Positions 43,688-52,443 of a DNA stretch of 64,000 bases are shown here, in pieces. The position numbers and the translations under genes are program-made. The notes under the pieces are model-generated. The model was not told the DNA's origin. It saw only the letters and a list, made by a program, of their open reading frames with translations, and made no database searches. Each line of letters starts with the position of its first letter. The stretch's first letter is position 1. Source of the stretch: Dyella choica (GTDB taxonomy: Bacteria > Pseudomonadota > Gammaproteobacteria > Xanthomonadales > Rhodanobacteraceae); assembly GCF_003977665.1 (NCBI RefSeq), contig NZ_RYYV01000005.1:248001-312000 (forward strand), given 5' to 3'.

Positions 43688-44367
43688 TGCTGGATACGGT
43701 GCGCGAAATCGAAACGCCGGAAGGTGTCAGCCTGCGTCTGCGTGCGGCCGGAGCGTTTGGCCGTGCGCAAGCCTGGCTGCTGGATACCTTGCTGCGTGCG
43801 GTGGTGTTCTTCGTGGGGCTGGGCATTTTTTCGGCGCTCGGCCGCGGCGGCGTAGGCTTGGGTCTGCTGCTGCTGTTTGTGCTCATGTGGGTTTACAACG
43901 TGATTTGCGAGGTGTGGTTCCACGGCCAGACCATCGGCAAGCGAGCATTGGGCTTGCGCGTGGTCAATGCCGACGGTACGCCGATCACCTTGCTTCCATC
44001 AGTGGTGCGCAACCTGCTACGCGTTGTTGATGCCTTGCCTGGCATCTACGGCGTTGGCTTGATCATGAGCATTATTGATCCTTCTGCGCGACGCATCGGC
44101 GACATCGTGGCCGGTACGATGGTGATTCACGCCGAGGAGCTACCTGCCGGCAGCAGGGTCCCGGTGGCTCCCGCACTACCGCTGCCCTTGCCGCTCGACC
44201 AGGATGAGCAGGCCGCCCTGATCGAATTCGCCGAACGTTCGTCGCAGCTTACCCCGCAGCGGCAGGAAGAGCTGGCCAACATTCTTTATCCGTTGACGGG
44301 GCGGGAAGGCAGCGCGGCTATTGTGCAGATTACAGCTTATGCCAATGGGTTGCTGGGTAGGCCATGA
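43687..44367 (+). CDS. Second RDD family membrane protein
   Basis: A 226-residue RDD protein with an additional cytoplasmic C-terminus. It has RAAGAFGRAQAWLLDTLLRA, a long hydrophobic stretch (VVFFVGLGIFSALGRGGVGL and on), then GQTIGKRALGLRVVNADGT and RRIGDIVAGTMVIH, all RDD landmarks. The last 70 residues (DEQAALIEFAERSSQLTPQR) are soluble and helical. Tandem RDD genes here may be an ancient duplication. It overlaps the SpoIIM gene by four bases. Confidence 0.88.
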   Translation: MLDTVREIETPEGVSLRLRAAGAFGRAQAWLLDTLLRAVVFFVGLGIFSALGRGGVGLGLLLLFVLMWVYNVICEVWFHGQTIGKRALGLRVVNADGTPITLLPSVVRNLLRVVDALPGIYGVGLIMSIIDPSARRIGDIVAGTMVIHAEELPAGSRVPVAPALPLPLPLDQDEQAALIEFAERSSQLTPQRQEELANILYPLTGREGSAAIVQITAYANGLLGRP

Positions 44368-45341
44368 GGCAGGAGCAGTTCGTCGCCTTGCACGCCAAAG
44401 AATGGGACGCGTTGCGTAAATGGCTCGAACAGCTCGACCGGCAGCCGAAGGCGGCCATGAGCGCCGAACGTGCGTTGGACTTTCCGCAATCGTATCGACA
44501 CGTGTGTCACCACCTTTCGCTGGCGCAAGCGCGCGGCTACAGCCGCGAAGTAACCGATCGCCTGCAGCAGATCGTGCTGATGGGGCATCGTCAGCTCTAC
44601 CGTCCGCCTGCGCCGCGGTGGCACAAGCTGGCGATGTTTCTGGTTGCCGACTTCCCCCGGCTGGTACGGCAACAGTGGCGCTACATGCTGGTGGCTCTAT
44701 TGTTGCTATACCTGCCGGCCGTCATTGCCTACGCGTTGATCCTATGGAAACCCGCGCTGGCGCATTCGCTTTTCACGACGCGGGAACTGGCTGATTTCGA
44801 CAAGATGTACGACCCTGCCAACGGCCATATCGGACGAAGCAGCGGCACGGATTTGCAGATGTTCGGTTTCTACATCATGAACAACGTCAGCATCGCATTT
44901 CGCACGTTCGCGTCAGGTTTGCTGCTCGGTGTGGGAGCCATCTACGTGCTGGCGGCGAACGGTGTAATCATCGGCGGCGTGGCGGGCCATCTGAATGCCA
45001 TCGGCTATGGCGCACCGTTTTGGCGCTTTGTGGTCGGCCATTCGGGGTTTGAGCTCACCGCCATCGTGATTGCCGGCGGCGCCGGTTTGCAATTCGGCTT
45101 GAGTTTGCTGGCGCCGGGACGGCTGCGGCGTGAGGTGGCGTTGCGCCGTGCGGCGTGGATAGGTGCACGCCTGGCCATGGGGGCGTTCGCGATGCTCATC
45201 GCTGCGGCCTTCATTGAAGCGTATTGGTCTTCGATTGCCGCACTGCCGGACCTCGTGAAGTACGGCAGCGGTGCGGGCATCTGGCTGCTGGTGTTGTGGT
45301 GGTTGCTGCGTGGCGGGGCAGGGGGCAAGCATGCAGCTTGA
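44364..45341 (+). CDS. SpoIIM (stage II sporulation protein M-like) membrane protein
   Basis: A 325-residue polytopic protein of the SpoIIM/DUF95 family, which occurs in many non-sporulating bacteria. A soluble helical N-terminus (1-100) is followed by about six helices; the family part is MFGFYIMNNVSIAFRTFASG, LLGVGAIYVLAANGVIIGGV and FWRFVVGHSGFELTAIVIAG. In bacilli SpoIIM works in cell-wall turnover during engulfment; in this operon type its role is unknown. It overlaps both neighbours (ATGA before, 11 bp after). Confidence 0.9.
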   Translation: MRQEQFVALHAKEWDALRKWLEQLDRQPKAAMSAERALDFPQSYRHVCHHLSLAQARGYSREVTDRLQQIVLMGHRQLYRPPAPRWHKLAMFLVADFPRLVRQQWRYMLVALLLLYLPAVIAYALILWKPALAHSLFTTRELADFDKMYDPANGHIGRSSGTDLQMFGFYIMNNVSIAFRTFASGLLLGVGAIYVLAANGVIIGGVAGHLNAIGYGAPFWRFVVGHSGFELTAIVIAGGAGLQFGLSLLAPGRLRREVALRRAAWIGARLAMGAFAMLIAAAFIEAYWSSIAALPDLVKYGSGAGIWLLVLWWLLRGGAGGKHAA

Positions 45342-46845
45342 GCGCATCGGTGTGACGCTGCGTCCGCGTACGCCACAGGAAGCGATGGATCTGGGCATGG
45401 TCATGTTGCGCGCGCACGCGCGTCCGGTGTGGTCCGCCTGGCTGGTATTCACCCTACCGATATTTCTGCTGTGCCAGTTGCTGGCATGGTGGCTTGGCAT
45501 GCCATGGCTGGGATTGGCGTTGCCGTGGTGGCTTCGTCCGATGTTCGATCGCATCCCCCTGTTTGTACTGTCGTACGCAGTGTTCGAGCAGGCCCCAAGT
45601 TGGCGCGTAACGCTGAAGGGGCAACGGACGTGGCCGTGGAAGCGTACTTTGGCGGCTTTGACCTGGCTGCGCGTGGATACCAATCGTGCGTTACGCCTGC
45701 CGATGGAGCTGCTGGAAGGTGTCGACTCGAAGCAGCGACGGGCACGCTGGCGGGTGTTGAGCCGGCCGCTGGCCGGAGTTGCTAGTGGCCTGACATGGAC
45801 CTGCATGGCCTTCGAATGGGTGATTTCGCTCAGCCTGGGCATCTTCGTGCTGTGGCTGGTGCCGAAGGAGGCTTTGCCTGATTCCATGCGAAGTCTGGAT
45901 CAGGCGCTCAGCTTGCCAGCGTTTCGGAACGCGCTGGTATGGATCGCCTCGGGCTTGACCTACCTATCCATGAGCATCATCGAGCCGCTCTATGTGGCGA
46001 GCGGTTTCGCGCTATATCTCAATCGTCGCACGCAACTGGAAGGGTGGGATGTCGATCTGGCGTTTCGGCGCTTGCGCAAACGCCTTGTGGACGCCGGCCT
46101 GGCCATCGCGTTGTTTGTTTGTGTGGTGTGCCTGCCAGGCTTCGCCTATGCGGCGGACAAGCGGTCCGACGCCGATCGTACGCCGCCGCAGAACATCGCC
46201 GAAGTTTTTCATCAGCCGGTCAACGACAAAGATACGTCGTTCGCCAGCGAAGCGGCTAACGTCTATCGCGATGCCCGCTTCGGTCAGTCGCGCAATGTGC
46301 GGCACTGGGTGCGGCGCACCCCCTCGACGCCACAAGCTGACGCGTCGTGGCTCGGCGGGATGTTTGCCAACCTTGGTGCGGGTCTTTTGAACGTGCTGCT
46401 ATGGGGTTTGCTTGCGGTGTTGGTGGGTGCATTGATCTTGTTTGCGCTGCGCCGCCTGCGTATTGCGAAAGCGTCGCCGGGGGAAAGCAGCGAGACGCCC
46501 AGGCCGCTGAGCAGCATCATCATGCGGGAGATGCCACTACCGGAAGACCTTGCTGTTGCCGTGCACGAGCTATGGCGCGGTGGTAGCTGTCGCGAGGCCT
46601 TGGCCTTGCTCTACCGCGGCAGCGTGCAGCGCGCTGCCGCGGCACTGCGCATCCCGCCACCGATCGATGCAACGGAATCCGATTGGCTGCAGTATGCACG
46701 CGGTATGGAAGACTCGGCGCGCCGTGAGCGGCTGATCGCCATCGTGCGTACCTGGCAGCTCGCTGCCTATGCCGATCGTTATCCTGGCGACGCCGACGTG
46801 GATGCCTTGCTGACAGGTTGGCCGGCGCAGCAGGTGGCGTCATGA
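45331..46845 (+). CDS. DUF4129 domain membrane protein
   Basis: A 504-residue membrane protein. Four to five helices occupy residues about 30-60, 70-95, 150-185 and 205-290, ending with a signal-like LAIALFVCVVCLPGFAYA. A periplasmic stretch (about 295-355) and a further helix (LLNVLLWGLLAVLVGALILF, about 370) lead to the cytoplasmic DUF4129 domain with ELWRGGSCREALALLYRGSV and RRERLIAIVRTWQLAAYADR. DUF4129 proteins accompany MoxR and DUF58 genes. The start overlaps the SpoIIM gene by 11 bp and the stop overlaps the next ATG. Confidence 0.85.
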   Translation: MQLERIGVTLRPRTPQEAMDLGMVMLRAHARPVWSAWLVFTLPIFLLCQLLAWWLGMPWLGLALPWWLRPMFDRIPLFVLSYAVFEQAPSWRVTLKGQRTWPWKRTLAALTWLRVDTNRALRLPMELLEGVDSKQRRARWRVLSRPLAGVASGLTWTCMAFEWVISLSLGIFVLWLVPKEALPDSMRSLDQALSLPAFRNALVWIASGLTYLSMSIIEPLYVASGFALYLNRRTQLEGWDVDLAFRRLRKRLVDAGLAIALFVCVVCLPGFAYAADKRSDADRTPPQNIAEVFHQPVNDKDTSFASEAANVYRDARFGQSRNVRHWVRRTPSTPQADASWLGGMFANLGAGLLNVLLWGLLAVLVGALILFALRRLRIAKASPGESSETPRPLSSIIMREMPLPEDLAVAVHELWRGGSCREALALLYRGSVQRAAAALRIPPPIDATESDWLQYARGMEDSARRERLIAIVRTWQLAAYADRYPGDADVDALLTGWPAQQVAS

Positions 46846-47975
46846 AAGGCAATTCGCGCCTCGTCGCTGCATTGATCGTGCTCGCCGTGATCGTGCTGGG
46901 CAGCGCTTTGTTCTTCGGCACGTACAAGCGGGAATGGACGACGACAACCACGGCTTCGTCCGGTGAAGCACGCTATAACCGCTTTTTCGCGCTGGAACAG
47001 ATCCTGCAAAACATGGGGCAGCCAGCCAGCAGCGGCGTCTTGCTCGATCGGGTTCTGCCCTCGCTCAAGCCGGGTGACACGGTAGTCATCGGAGATGACG
47101 TAGGCCGGATCAAACCCGGGCAGGCAGAGCGGCTCGCCGCCTGGGTGCGCGGGGGCGGGCATCTGGTGTTCGTGCCCACCTCCGATGGCAGTCGCGATGT
47201 GCCGTTGCTTGAAGCGTTCGGATGGTTGGGCGATCAAAAGGGCAGCCAGGTCTGTGTGACGCTTTCGATGGGCGTCACCGCGCATGCCGAAGCTGAACAG
47301 CAATCGATGATGTTGTGCGGCATGGGTTTCCATCTGCAAGCCCGGGCGTACGCGCGCGCCGACGTTGTCATTGGCGACAATGCCGGCAAGGGGCTGCTGT
47401 TTGCCCGCGTGAAGGAAGGCTTGGGGCTGGTCAGCCTGCTGGATGACATGAGCGCGCTTTCAGGCGGCAACCTGAAGCATCTTCCCGAACAGCAGTTTGC
47501 CCTGCGTCTGCTCGCACCCCGTTTCGGACATGGCGAGGTCTATTTGCTGTACGAACTGATCGGCAACTCGTTCTGGGTCAATCTGTTCGTGCGTGGCTGG
47601 CCGGCGTTGCTGGCTTCCATGCTGCTGATACTTGGCTGGATGGCAGTACGCAGCGAGCGTCTGGGGCCGTTGGCGCCGGCGCCTGGCGCAGATCGCCGTG
47701 CGTTGCTGGAACACATCCAGGCGGTGGGCGAATTCCTGTTTCGCCGCGATGGCGGGCACAGCCTGCACCGTCTGGCCTGTGAATCCATACTGGCGCGCCT
47801 GCATCGCAGCGACCCGGCCAGCGCGATGCTCGGCAACGATGAGCTTTACGCTTGGCTGGCGCATCGCAGCCGGCTCGAATCAACACATATCGAACACGCT
47901 TTCCGCTCGCCCGCGAACGCGGTCGCGTTTCGCAGCAGCATGATCACTTTGGCGCGGCTGAGGAGCCACTTATGA
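46842..47975 (+). CDS. DUF4350 domain membrane protein
   Basis: A 377-residue protein with an N-terminal helix (VAALIVLAVIVLGSALFFG, about 8-27), a glutamine-amidotransferase-like extracytoplasmic domain of the DUF4350 kind (RYNRFFALEQILQNMGQPAS, then GDTVVIGDDVGRIKPGQA, WVRGGGHLVFVPT), and a second helix (about 250-268, WPALLASMLLILGWMAV). The cytoplasmic tail is helical. This family often lies between DUF4129 and MoxR genes, as here. ATG 46842 forms ATGA with the DUF4129 stop. Confidence 0.85.
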   Translation: MKGNSRLVAALIVLAVIVLGSALFFGTYKREWTTTTTASSGEARYNRFFALEQILQNMGQPASSGVLLDRVLPSLKPGDTVVIGDDVGRIKPGQAERLAAWVRGGGHLVFVPTSDGSRDVPLLEAFGWLGDQKGSQVCVTLSMGVTAHAEAEQQSMMLCGMGFHLQARAYARADVVIGDNAGKGLLFARVKEGLGLVSLLDDMSALSGGNLKHLPEQQFALRLLAPRFGHGEVYLLYELIGNSFWVNLFVRGWPALLASMLLILGWMAVRSERLGPLAPAPGADRRALLEHIQAVGEFLFRRDGGHSLHRLACESILARLHRSDPASAMLGNDELYAWLAHRSRLESTHIEHAFRSPANAVAFRSSMITLARLRSHL

Positions 47976-48964
47976 CGACAGAAACTCTTGCGCCCGCGGC
48001 GCCGATGGCGGTCGACTCCATCCATGCGCGCACCCATGCATTGCGGCAGCAAGTAGCGCATGCCTTCATTGGCCAGGCCGAGGTGTTCGACCAGGTACTG
48101 ATGGCCCTGCTCGCCGGTGGTCATGTGCTGATCGAAGGCGTGCCCGGACTCGGCAAGACTCTGCTCGTACGCGCACTGGCTGCGGCCATGAACTGCAGTT
48201 TCGGCCGCATCCAGTTCACCCCCGATCTGATGCCCACCGACGTGACAGGGCACGCGATCTACGACGTCAAGGCCGAGCGCTTCCAGATCCGCCGCGGTCC
48301 GGTATTCGCCAATCTGCTGCTGGCCGATGAAATCAATCGCGCGCCGGCCAAGACGCAGGCGGCTTTGCTTGAGGCGATGCAGGAGGGGCAGGCCACCATC
48401 GAAGGGCGCCGCTTTCCGTTGCCGGCGCCGTTCATGGTGGTGGCCACACAGAACCCGATCGAGCAGGAAGGTACCTATCCGCTACCGGAAGCGCAGCTCG
48501 ATCGCTTTCTGATCAAAGTACTGATTAACTACCCCTCGCTGGAGGACGAAAAGCACATGGTGGAGAGCGTGCTGAGCGGCAAGGTCGCCGCCGACCTCGA
48601 TGTGTCGCGTGTGCAGCAGGTGATCACGCAGGAAGAACTGCTGGCGATGCAGCAAGGCGTGGCACACATGCACATGGACCCCGCCGTGACGGATTACGCC
48701 GTGCGCATTGCGCGCTCCACGCGCGAGTGGCCGGCTGTGGTGGGGGGCGCCGGTCCACGTGGCGGCCTGGCGCTGGCGCGCCTGGCGCGTGCGCATGCCG
48801 CCATGGACGGCAGAGATTTCGTTACGCCGGACGACGTGCGCACGGTTGCGCTGCCGGCATTGCGCCATCGCCTGATGCTCGCGCCGGAAGCCCTGGTCGA
48901 ACGGCAGCGCCCGGATGACGTGATCCGCGCCCTGCTGCACAAGGTCGCAGCGCCACGGCAATGA
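47972..48964 (+). CDS. MoxR family AAA+ ATPase
   Basis: A 330-residue AAA+ ATPase, probably a chaperone for assembly of membrane or metal-containing complexes. Walker A is GVPGLGKT, Walker B LLLADEINRAPAKTQAALLE, sensor 1 ATQNPIEQEGTYPLPEAQLD, then the arginine finger region and the C-terminal lid (AVVGGAGPRGGLALARLAR). MoxR proteins act with DUF58 (VWA-like) partners such as the next gene. It begins four bases before the DUF4350 stop and overlaps the DUF58 ATG. Confidence 0.95.
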   Translation: MTTETLAPAAPMAVDSIHARTHALRQQVAHAFIGQAEVFDQVLMALLAGGHVLIEGVPGLGKTLLVRALAAAMNCSFGRIQFTPDLMPTDVTGHAIYDVKAERFQIRRGPVFANLLLADEINRAPAKTQAALLEAMQEGQATIEGRRFPLPAPFMVVATQNPIEQEGTYPLPEAQLDRFLIKVLINYPSLEDEKHMVESVLSGKVAADLDVSRVQQVITQEELLAMQQGVAHMHMDPAVTDYAVRIARSTREWPAVVGGAGPRGGLALARLARAHAAMDGRDFVTPDDVRTVALPALRHRLMLAPEALVERQRPDDVIRALLHKVAAPRQ

Positions 48965-50271
48965 TGCGACCGGCACCACTGCTGCTGTGGCTGTTGTTCG
49001 GCTGGACGCTGGTGGGCGTGCTGGCGAGTATCGGCACGATCTCGTTGACAGCATGGCTGGCGTATGGCGCTGTATCGGCGTGCGTGATGCTCATCGATGC
49101 GTGGCGCCTGCTACGCACGCCTTCGCCGGCCTTGGAGCGCGAGCTCGCGCCGGTGGTACCGCTGGGCCTGGATATGTTCGTGCGCCTGCGCCTGCAGTCT
49201 GCCAAGCAGGCGTTGCGTGTCATTGACGTACATGACCTGCATCCAGGCGGCTGGCCGGTACGTGGCTTGCCACACAGATTGCAATTGGCGGCGCAGACTG
49301 AGTATGCGTTCGAATACATGTTGACTCCCGATGAGCGGGGACCTGCGGTCTTTGCCGGTTGTCATCTGCGGCTGCACTCGGCATGGCGCCTGTGGTCGCA
49401 GCGCCGCACGCTCGATGTGGTGAACAGCGTGCGCGTGTATCCCAATTTCGCGCCGTTGGCCGAACTGGCCGGCCTCAGTGTCGAGCTCGCCTCGCATACC
49501 ATCGGCGCTCGTTTGCAGCGGCGGCGCGGCGAAGGCACTGAATTCCAGGAACTGCGCGACTATCGCGTCGGCGACAGTATGCGCAAGATCGATTGGAAGG
49601 CCACTGCGCGCATGGGGCATTTCATCTCGCGCGAATATCGTGAGGAGCGTAACCAGCAGATCGTGCTGCTGCTGGACTGCGGACGCCGCATGCTGGCGCG
49701 GGATGGCGCCATCTCGCATTTCGATCACGTACTGAATGCTTCGCTGTCATTGGCTTATATAGCCATGCGCGAAGGCGATGCCGTGGGCTTGCTCGCTTGC
49801 ACGGGGCGCGCGCATCGCTGGTTGCCTCCGCAACGGGGCAGCGGGGGAATGGATATGCTGCTTGGTACAGGTTACGACTTGCAGGCGACTTCCGCGCCCA
49901 CCGACTATCTGGCTGCGGCAAGCGCGCTGCAGGAGCGGCAGCGGCGACGTGCGCTGGTGATTCTCGTGACCAATGTGCGCGATGAGGACGATAAGGAACT
50001 TGCCATGGCGGTGACATTGCTGGCGCAAAGGCATCTGGTGTTGGTGGCCAGTTTGCGTGAGCAGGCCGTGGAACAGGCGGCCAACCATACCGGCGACACC
50101 CTGGAAACCGCCATCCGCAACGCCTCCGCCATGCACTATTTGGCGGGACGCGAACGCGTGCATGACGATCTCAACCGGCGCGGGGTGATGACGCTGGATG
50201 TGGAGTGTGCGCAGTTGTCGGGAGCGTTGATTGAGCGGTATTTGCGGCTCAAGCGGGAAAGCAGGCTTTAA
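48961..50271 (+). CDS. DUF58 domain protein (VWA-like MoxR partner)
   Basis: A 436-residue DUF58 protein, last of the operon. Two helices at the N-terminus (LLLWLLFGWTLVGVLASIGT and the next) are followed by the DUF58 core EFQELRDYRVGDSMRKIDWK. The C-terminal part has a von Willebrand A-like fold with QQIVLLLDCGRRML (MIDAS-like DxGRR rather than DxSxS). MoxR-DUF58 pairs are thought to act as ATPase and co-chaperone. ATGA overlap with the MoxR gene shows coupling. Directly behind the stop begins the decayed repeat element. Confidence 0.9.
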   Translation: MMRPAPLLLWLLFGWTLVGVLASIGTISLTAWLAYGAVSACVMLIDAWRLLRTPSPALERELAPVVPLGLDMFVRLRLQSAKQALRVIDVHDLHPGGWPVRGLPHRLQLAAQTEYAFEYMLTPDERGPAVFAGCHLRLHSAWRLWSQRRTLDVVNSVRVYPNFAPLAELAGLSVELASHTIGARLQRRRGEGTEFQELRDYRVGDSMRKIDWKATARMGHFISREYREERNQQIVLLLDCGRRMLARDGAISHFDHVLNASLSLAYIAMREGDAVGLLACTGRAHRWLPPQRGSGGMDMLLGTGYDLQATSAPTDYLAAASALQERQRRRALVILVTNVRDEDDKELAMAVTLLAQRHLVLVASLREQAVEQAANHTGDTLETAIRNASAMHYLAGRERVHDDLNRRGVMTLDVECAQLSGALIERYLRLKRESRL

Positions 50272-50735
50272 GGATGTCCTGATCTATCCAGCGCACCCGT
50301 CACCGCACTGCGTGCACGTTTGGCTACGCAGGAGTGACAACCCCATCGCTGTGGCACGTTGGGCTCTGTCCACCTCGGCCGAGCCTGCGTCCAGTGTTCG
50401 CGGCCGCCATTCCTTGGTTTGTCCATGTTTGGGACCGCAATATTTTAAATTTCTTCTAATAAATGATGAATTGACGCGGGGATGGTCCCTCATAACACTG
50501 GCTTGGCCATGTGCCATGGCTTAAACGATTCTGATTAACGTTGTGTCTCAGTTGGCGCGTATCAGTCCCCGTATAGGATGGGCTTGGGTGGGGTGAGGCA
50601 ACCTCGCCGTGAACTCAAACGGTGCGACAAGCTCGTACAGCCCCACCCAAACCTCCCCTGCAAGCAGAAGGGAGCTGCATACAGCGCAGCTGAAATTCGA
50701 TGTCAATCAGGTAAATGATTGATTGGAGATTAATT
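50272..50735. other. Intergenic region with a decayed repeat element and a hairpin
   Basis: 464 bases. The first half is the degenerate copy of the nested repeat (50273-50500). Then 50584-50593 and 50641-50650 (TTGGGTGGGG with CCCCACCCAA) form a long-range hairpin with a 47-base loop. The A+T content rises towards the start of the secreted-protein gene, whose GGAG at 50725 is preceded by likely promoter sequence that I cannot pin down. Confidence 0.5.
50273..50500. repeat. Decayed second copy of the nested inverted-repeat element
   Basis: GGATGTCCTGATCTATCCAG and the following GCGCACCCGTCACCGCACTG repeat the left end of the 11.2-kb element with few changes. Further in, TTTGGCTACGC corresponds to TCTGGCTGCGC, and GGACCGCAATATTTTAAATT corresponds to the junction at about 11365-11390. 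The right outer end is not recognisable, so the copy is truncated or strongly mutated. Its internal palindromes are no longer perfect. Confidence 0.65.
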
Positions 50736-51131
50736 ATGGAAATGAAATACAGTGGATTGTCTTGGCTGATGCTATCCCTGTTTATAGCGCCTGCGATTGC
50801 ATGCGCCAGCGACAATGATGCTCGCCAAACCGTGATAAACAGCATGCATGATATTCAATTGCAGCCGGGAGAGTCGGTTGAGGTAGATCATTTCGATTGT
50901 GGGAAAAATACCCTGGCCAGCCTTACGGTCAATCATTCATCGTCATATCCACTGCTCTTGCAAATTCAAGGCGGTGATTTTGCAAAATTCACGCTGGCTA
51001 AGCAGGACGGCGATTACGTCACGGCCAGGGCTCAGTCGTCCGGTACGCGTTTTGATTTTCATGTCACCAATCGGTCCACGCAGGCTATAACTGCAACGGT
51101 CGGTGCCACTTGCCAGGCTGTGGAAAGTTGA
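50736..51131 (+). CDS. Small secreted protein, paralogue 1
   Basis: A 131-residue secreted protein I do not recognise. Signal peptide 1-23 (GLSWLMLSLFIAPAIACAS). The mature part shares with the next gene the pattern RQTVINSMHDIQL, VDHFDC, LTVNHSSSYPLLLQI, DGDYV, FHVTNRSTQAITATV and a final GATC, including two cysteines that may form a disulfide. A beta-sandwich of about 100 residues is likely. The start ATG 50736 has GGAG seven bases upstream. Both genes are clearly richer in A and T than their neighbours, so they may have arrived by transfer. Confidence 0.72.
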   Translation: MEMKYSGLSWLMLSLFIAPAIACASDNDARQTVINSMHDIQLQPGESVEVDHFDCGKNTLASLTVNHSSSYPLLLQIQGGDFAKFTLAKQDGDYVTARAQSSGTRFDFHVTNRSTQAITATVGATCQAVES

Positions 51132-51199
51132 GAGCTGGCTGCCCAAGATGCTGGTTTCTATAGGTCGCATGTCTTAAATGGATTTTTTTGGAAATATCA

Positions 51200-51610
51200 A
51201 TGATGAAAAATAAACTCAAAGGCTTGTCTTGGTTTGCGTTATCCATGATTTTGGTGCCGGTCATGGGGTATGCAAGCCCAGACGATGGTCGCCAAGTCGT
51301 ACTGAACGGTGTTCATACCATTACATTGGACCCAGCGTCCGGGCTGGATGTGGACTATTTCATTTGCTCGTCCAGTTCCGTGCCGACATTGACGGTCAAC
51401 CATGCATCGGGATACCCGCTGGTTCTACAAATTAAACCTGCAGCAGGTGCTGTAACAGCACAAAAAACCGCGATGAAAGATGGGGACTATGTCGAGTATC
51501 TCGGAAGGCCGCAGGATATGTACTATACGTTTACGGTGATTAATCCGTCTTCTACAAGGCCGCAGACCATAACCGCAACAGTCAATGCGAGTTGCCGGCC
51601 TAAGCTCTGA
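51200..51610 (+). CDS. Small secreted protein, paralogue 2
   Basis: A 136-residue secreted protein, homologous along its length to the preceding gene: GLSWFALSMILVPVMGYAS as signal peptide, then RQVVLNGVHTITL, VDYFIC, LTVNHASGYPLVLQI, DGDYVEY, FTVINPSSTRPQTITATV and NASCRPKL. The two cysteines are in the same places as in paralogue 1. GGAA lies seven bases before ATG 51200; ATG 51203 is possible. The 68-bp spacer suggests one transcript for both. Function unknown. Confidence 0.72.
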   Translation: MMKNKLKGLSWFALSMILVPVMGYASPDDGRQVVLNGVHTITLDPASGLDVDYFICSSSSVPTLTVNHASGYPLVLQIKPAAGAVTAQKTAMKDGDYVEYLGRPQDMYYTFTVINPSSTRPQTITATVNASCRPKL

Positions 51611-51659
51611 CGGTATGCGACTGACCGTTGAACAGGATCCACAGGTGCAGGCATCGCAC

Positions 51660-51727
51660 GTAGGCTGGGATGATAATCCCAGCTTTCCACGCAGCATCCA
51701 GGTGCTGGGATTGCCATCCTGCCTAGG
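51660..51727. repeat. Inverted pair of GTAG-type REP palindromes
   Basis: GTAGGCTGGGATGATAATCC with CAGC at 51660-51683, and the inverted copy GCTGGGATTGCCATCC ending TGCCTAGG near 51727. It sits between the secreted paralogue 2 and the convergent GreB-type gene. Confidence 0.8.
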
Positions 51728-51855
51728 CGCTCAGATGATTGCTATTCCTTCGATCCGGCGGTGTGCGGCAATGTCCATCACGCCTGCGCCGGAATAAAGG
51801 TTAGGTAAGGTTGTCGCCGCTTCGCTCTGGCCTGGCCAAGTGGAAAGAGGTGGCA

Positions 51856-52356
51856 TCAGGCAACATAGTCAATCCGCAACACCTCGATCATCATGTCCCC
51901 CGCCGGCCGCTGCCAGCGCACTTCGTCACCCACCCGCGCGCCAAGCAGGGCTGTCGCTAATGGCGATACGTAGCTCACCAGGCCGTGTTCCGCGTCGGCT
52001 TCATCCTCGCCGACGATTTGCCAGCGCCGCTCGCCTTCTTCGCTGTCCACCGTGACGGTGGCACCGAACGCCACGCGATCGTGCGGCTGCTTGGATGGGT
52101 CGACTTCGATTGCGCTGGCGATGCGTGCATGGAGGTAGCGCAGGTCGCGTTCCAGCGCGCCCAGCTCGTTGCGCTGGTCGAGCGTCTCCTGCTCGTTCCC
52201 CTTTAAAGCATCGTGGCTCGCAGCGGCTTTTTCCAGGCGTCCACGCAACAGCGCCAGTCCGCGCGGCGTCACGTAATGGGGATGCGTGCTGATCGGCAGC
52301 TCGGGTAATACCTCGGGGGTATCGCCATCATCGTCTTTTACGAAGGCTCGGCTCAT
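51856..52356 (-). CDS. GreB/GreA-type transcription elongation factor
   Basis: A 166-residue Gre-family protein. The N-terminal MSRAFVKDDDGDTPEVLPEL and the following PHYVTPRGLALLRGRLE are those of GreB-like paralogues of Xanthomonadales. A coiled-coil (about residues 35-85) is followed by the globular C-terminal domain DRVAFGATVTVDSEEGERRW to VGDEVRWQRPAGDMMIEVL. Gre factors stimulate RNA polymerase to cleave backtracked transcripts. The acidic tip DE pair is not as clear as in GreB, so it may be a competing paralogue such as Gfh1 or Rnk. A strong AGGAGGG precedes the ATG. Confidence 0.87.
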   Translation of the reverse strand: MSRAFVKDDDGDTPEVLPELPISTHPHYVTPRGLALLRGRLEKAAASHDALKGNEQETLDQRNELGALERDLRYLHARIASAIEVDPSKQPHDRVAFGATVTVDSEEGERRWQIVGEDEADAEHGLVSYVSPLATALLGARVGDEVRWQRPAGDMMIEVLRIDYVA

Positions 52357-52443
52357 GCGGCCCTCCTGTTAGTGATCAAAAACCAGATGAAGCCAGGCGG
52401 CTGCTGCGTCGCCCGGCTTCTTTCGGTGAATGCGCGGGCGACG

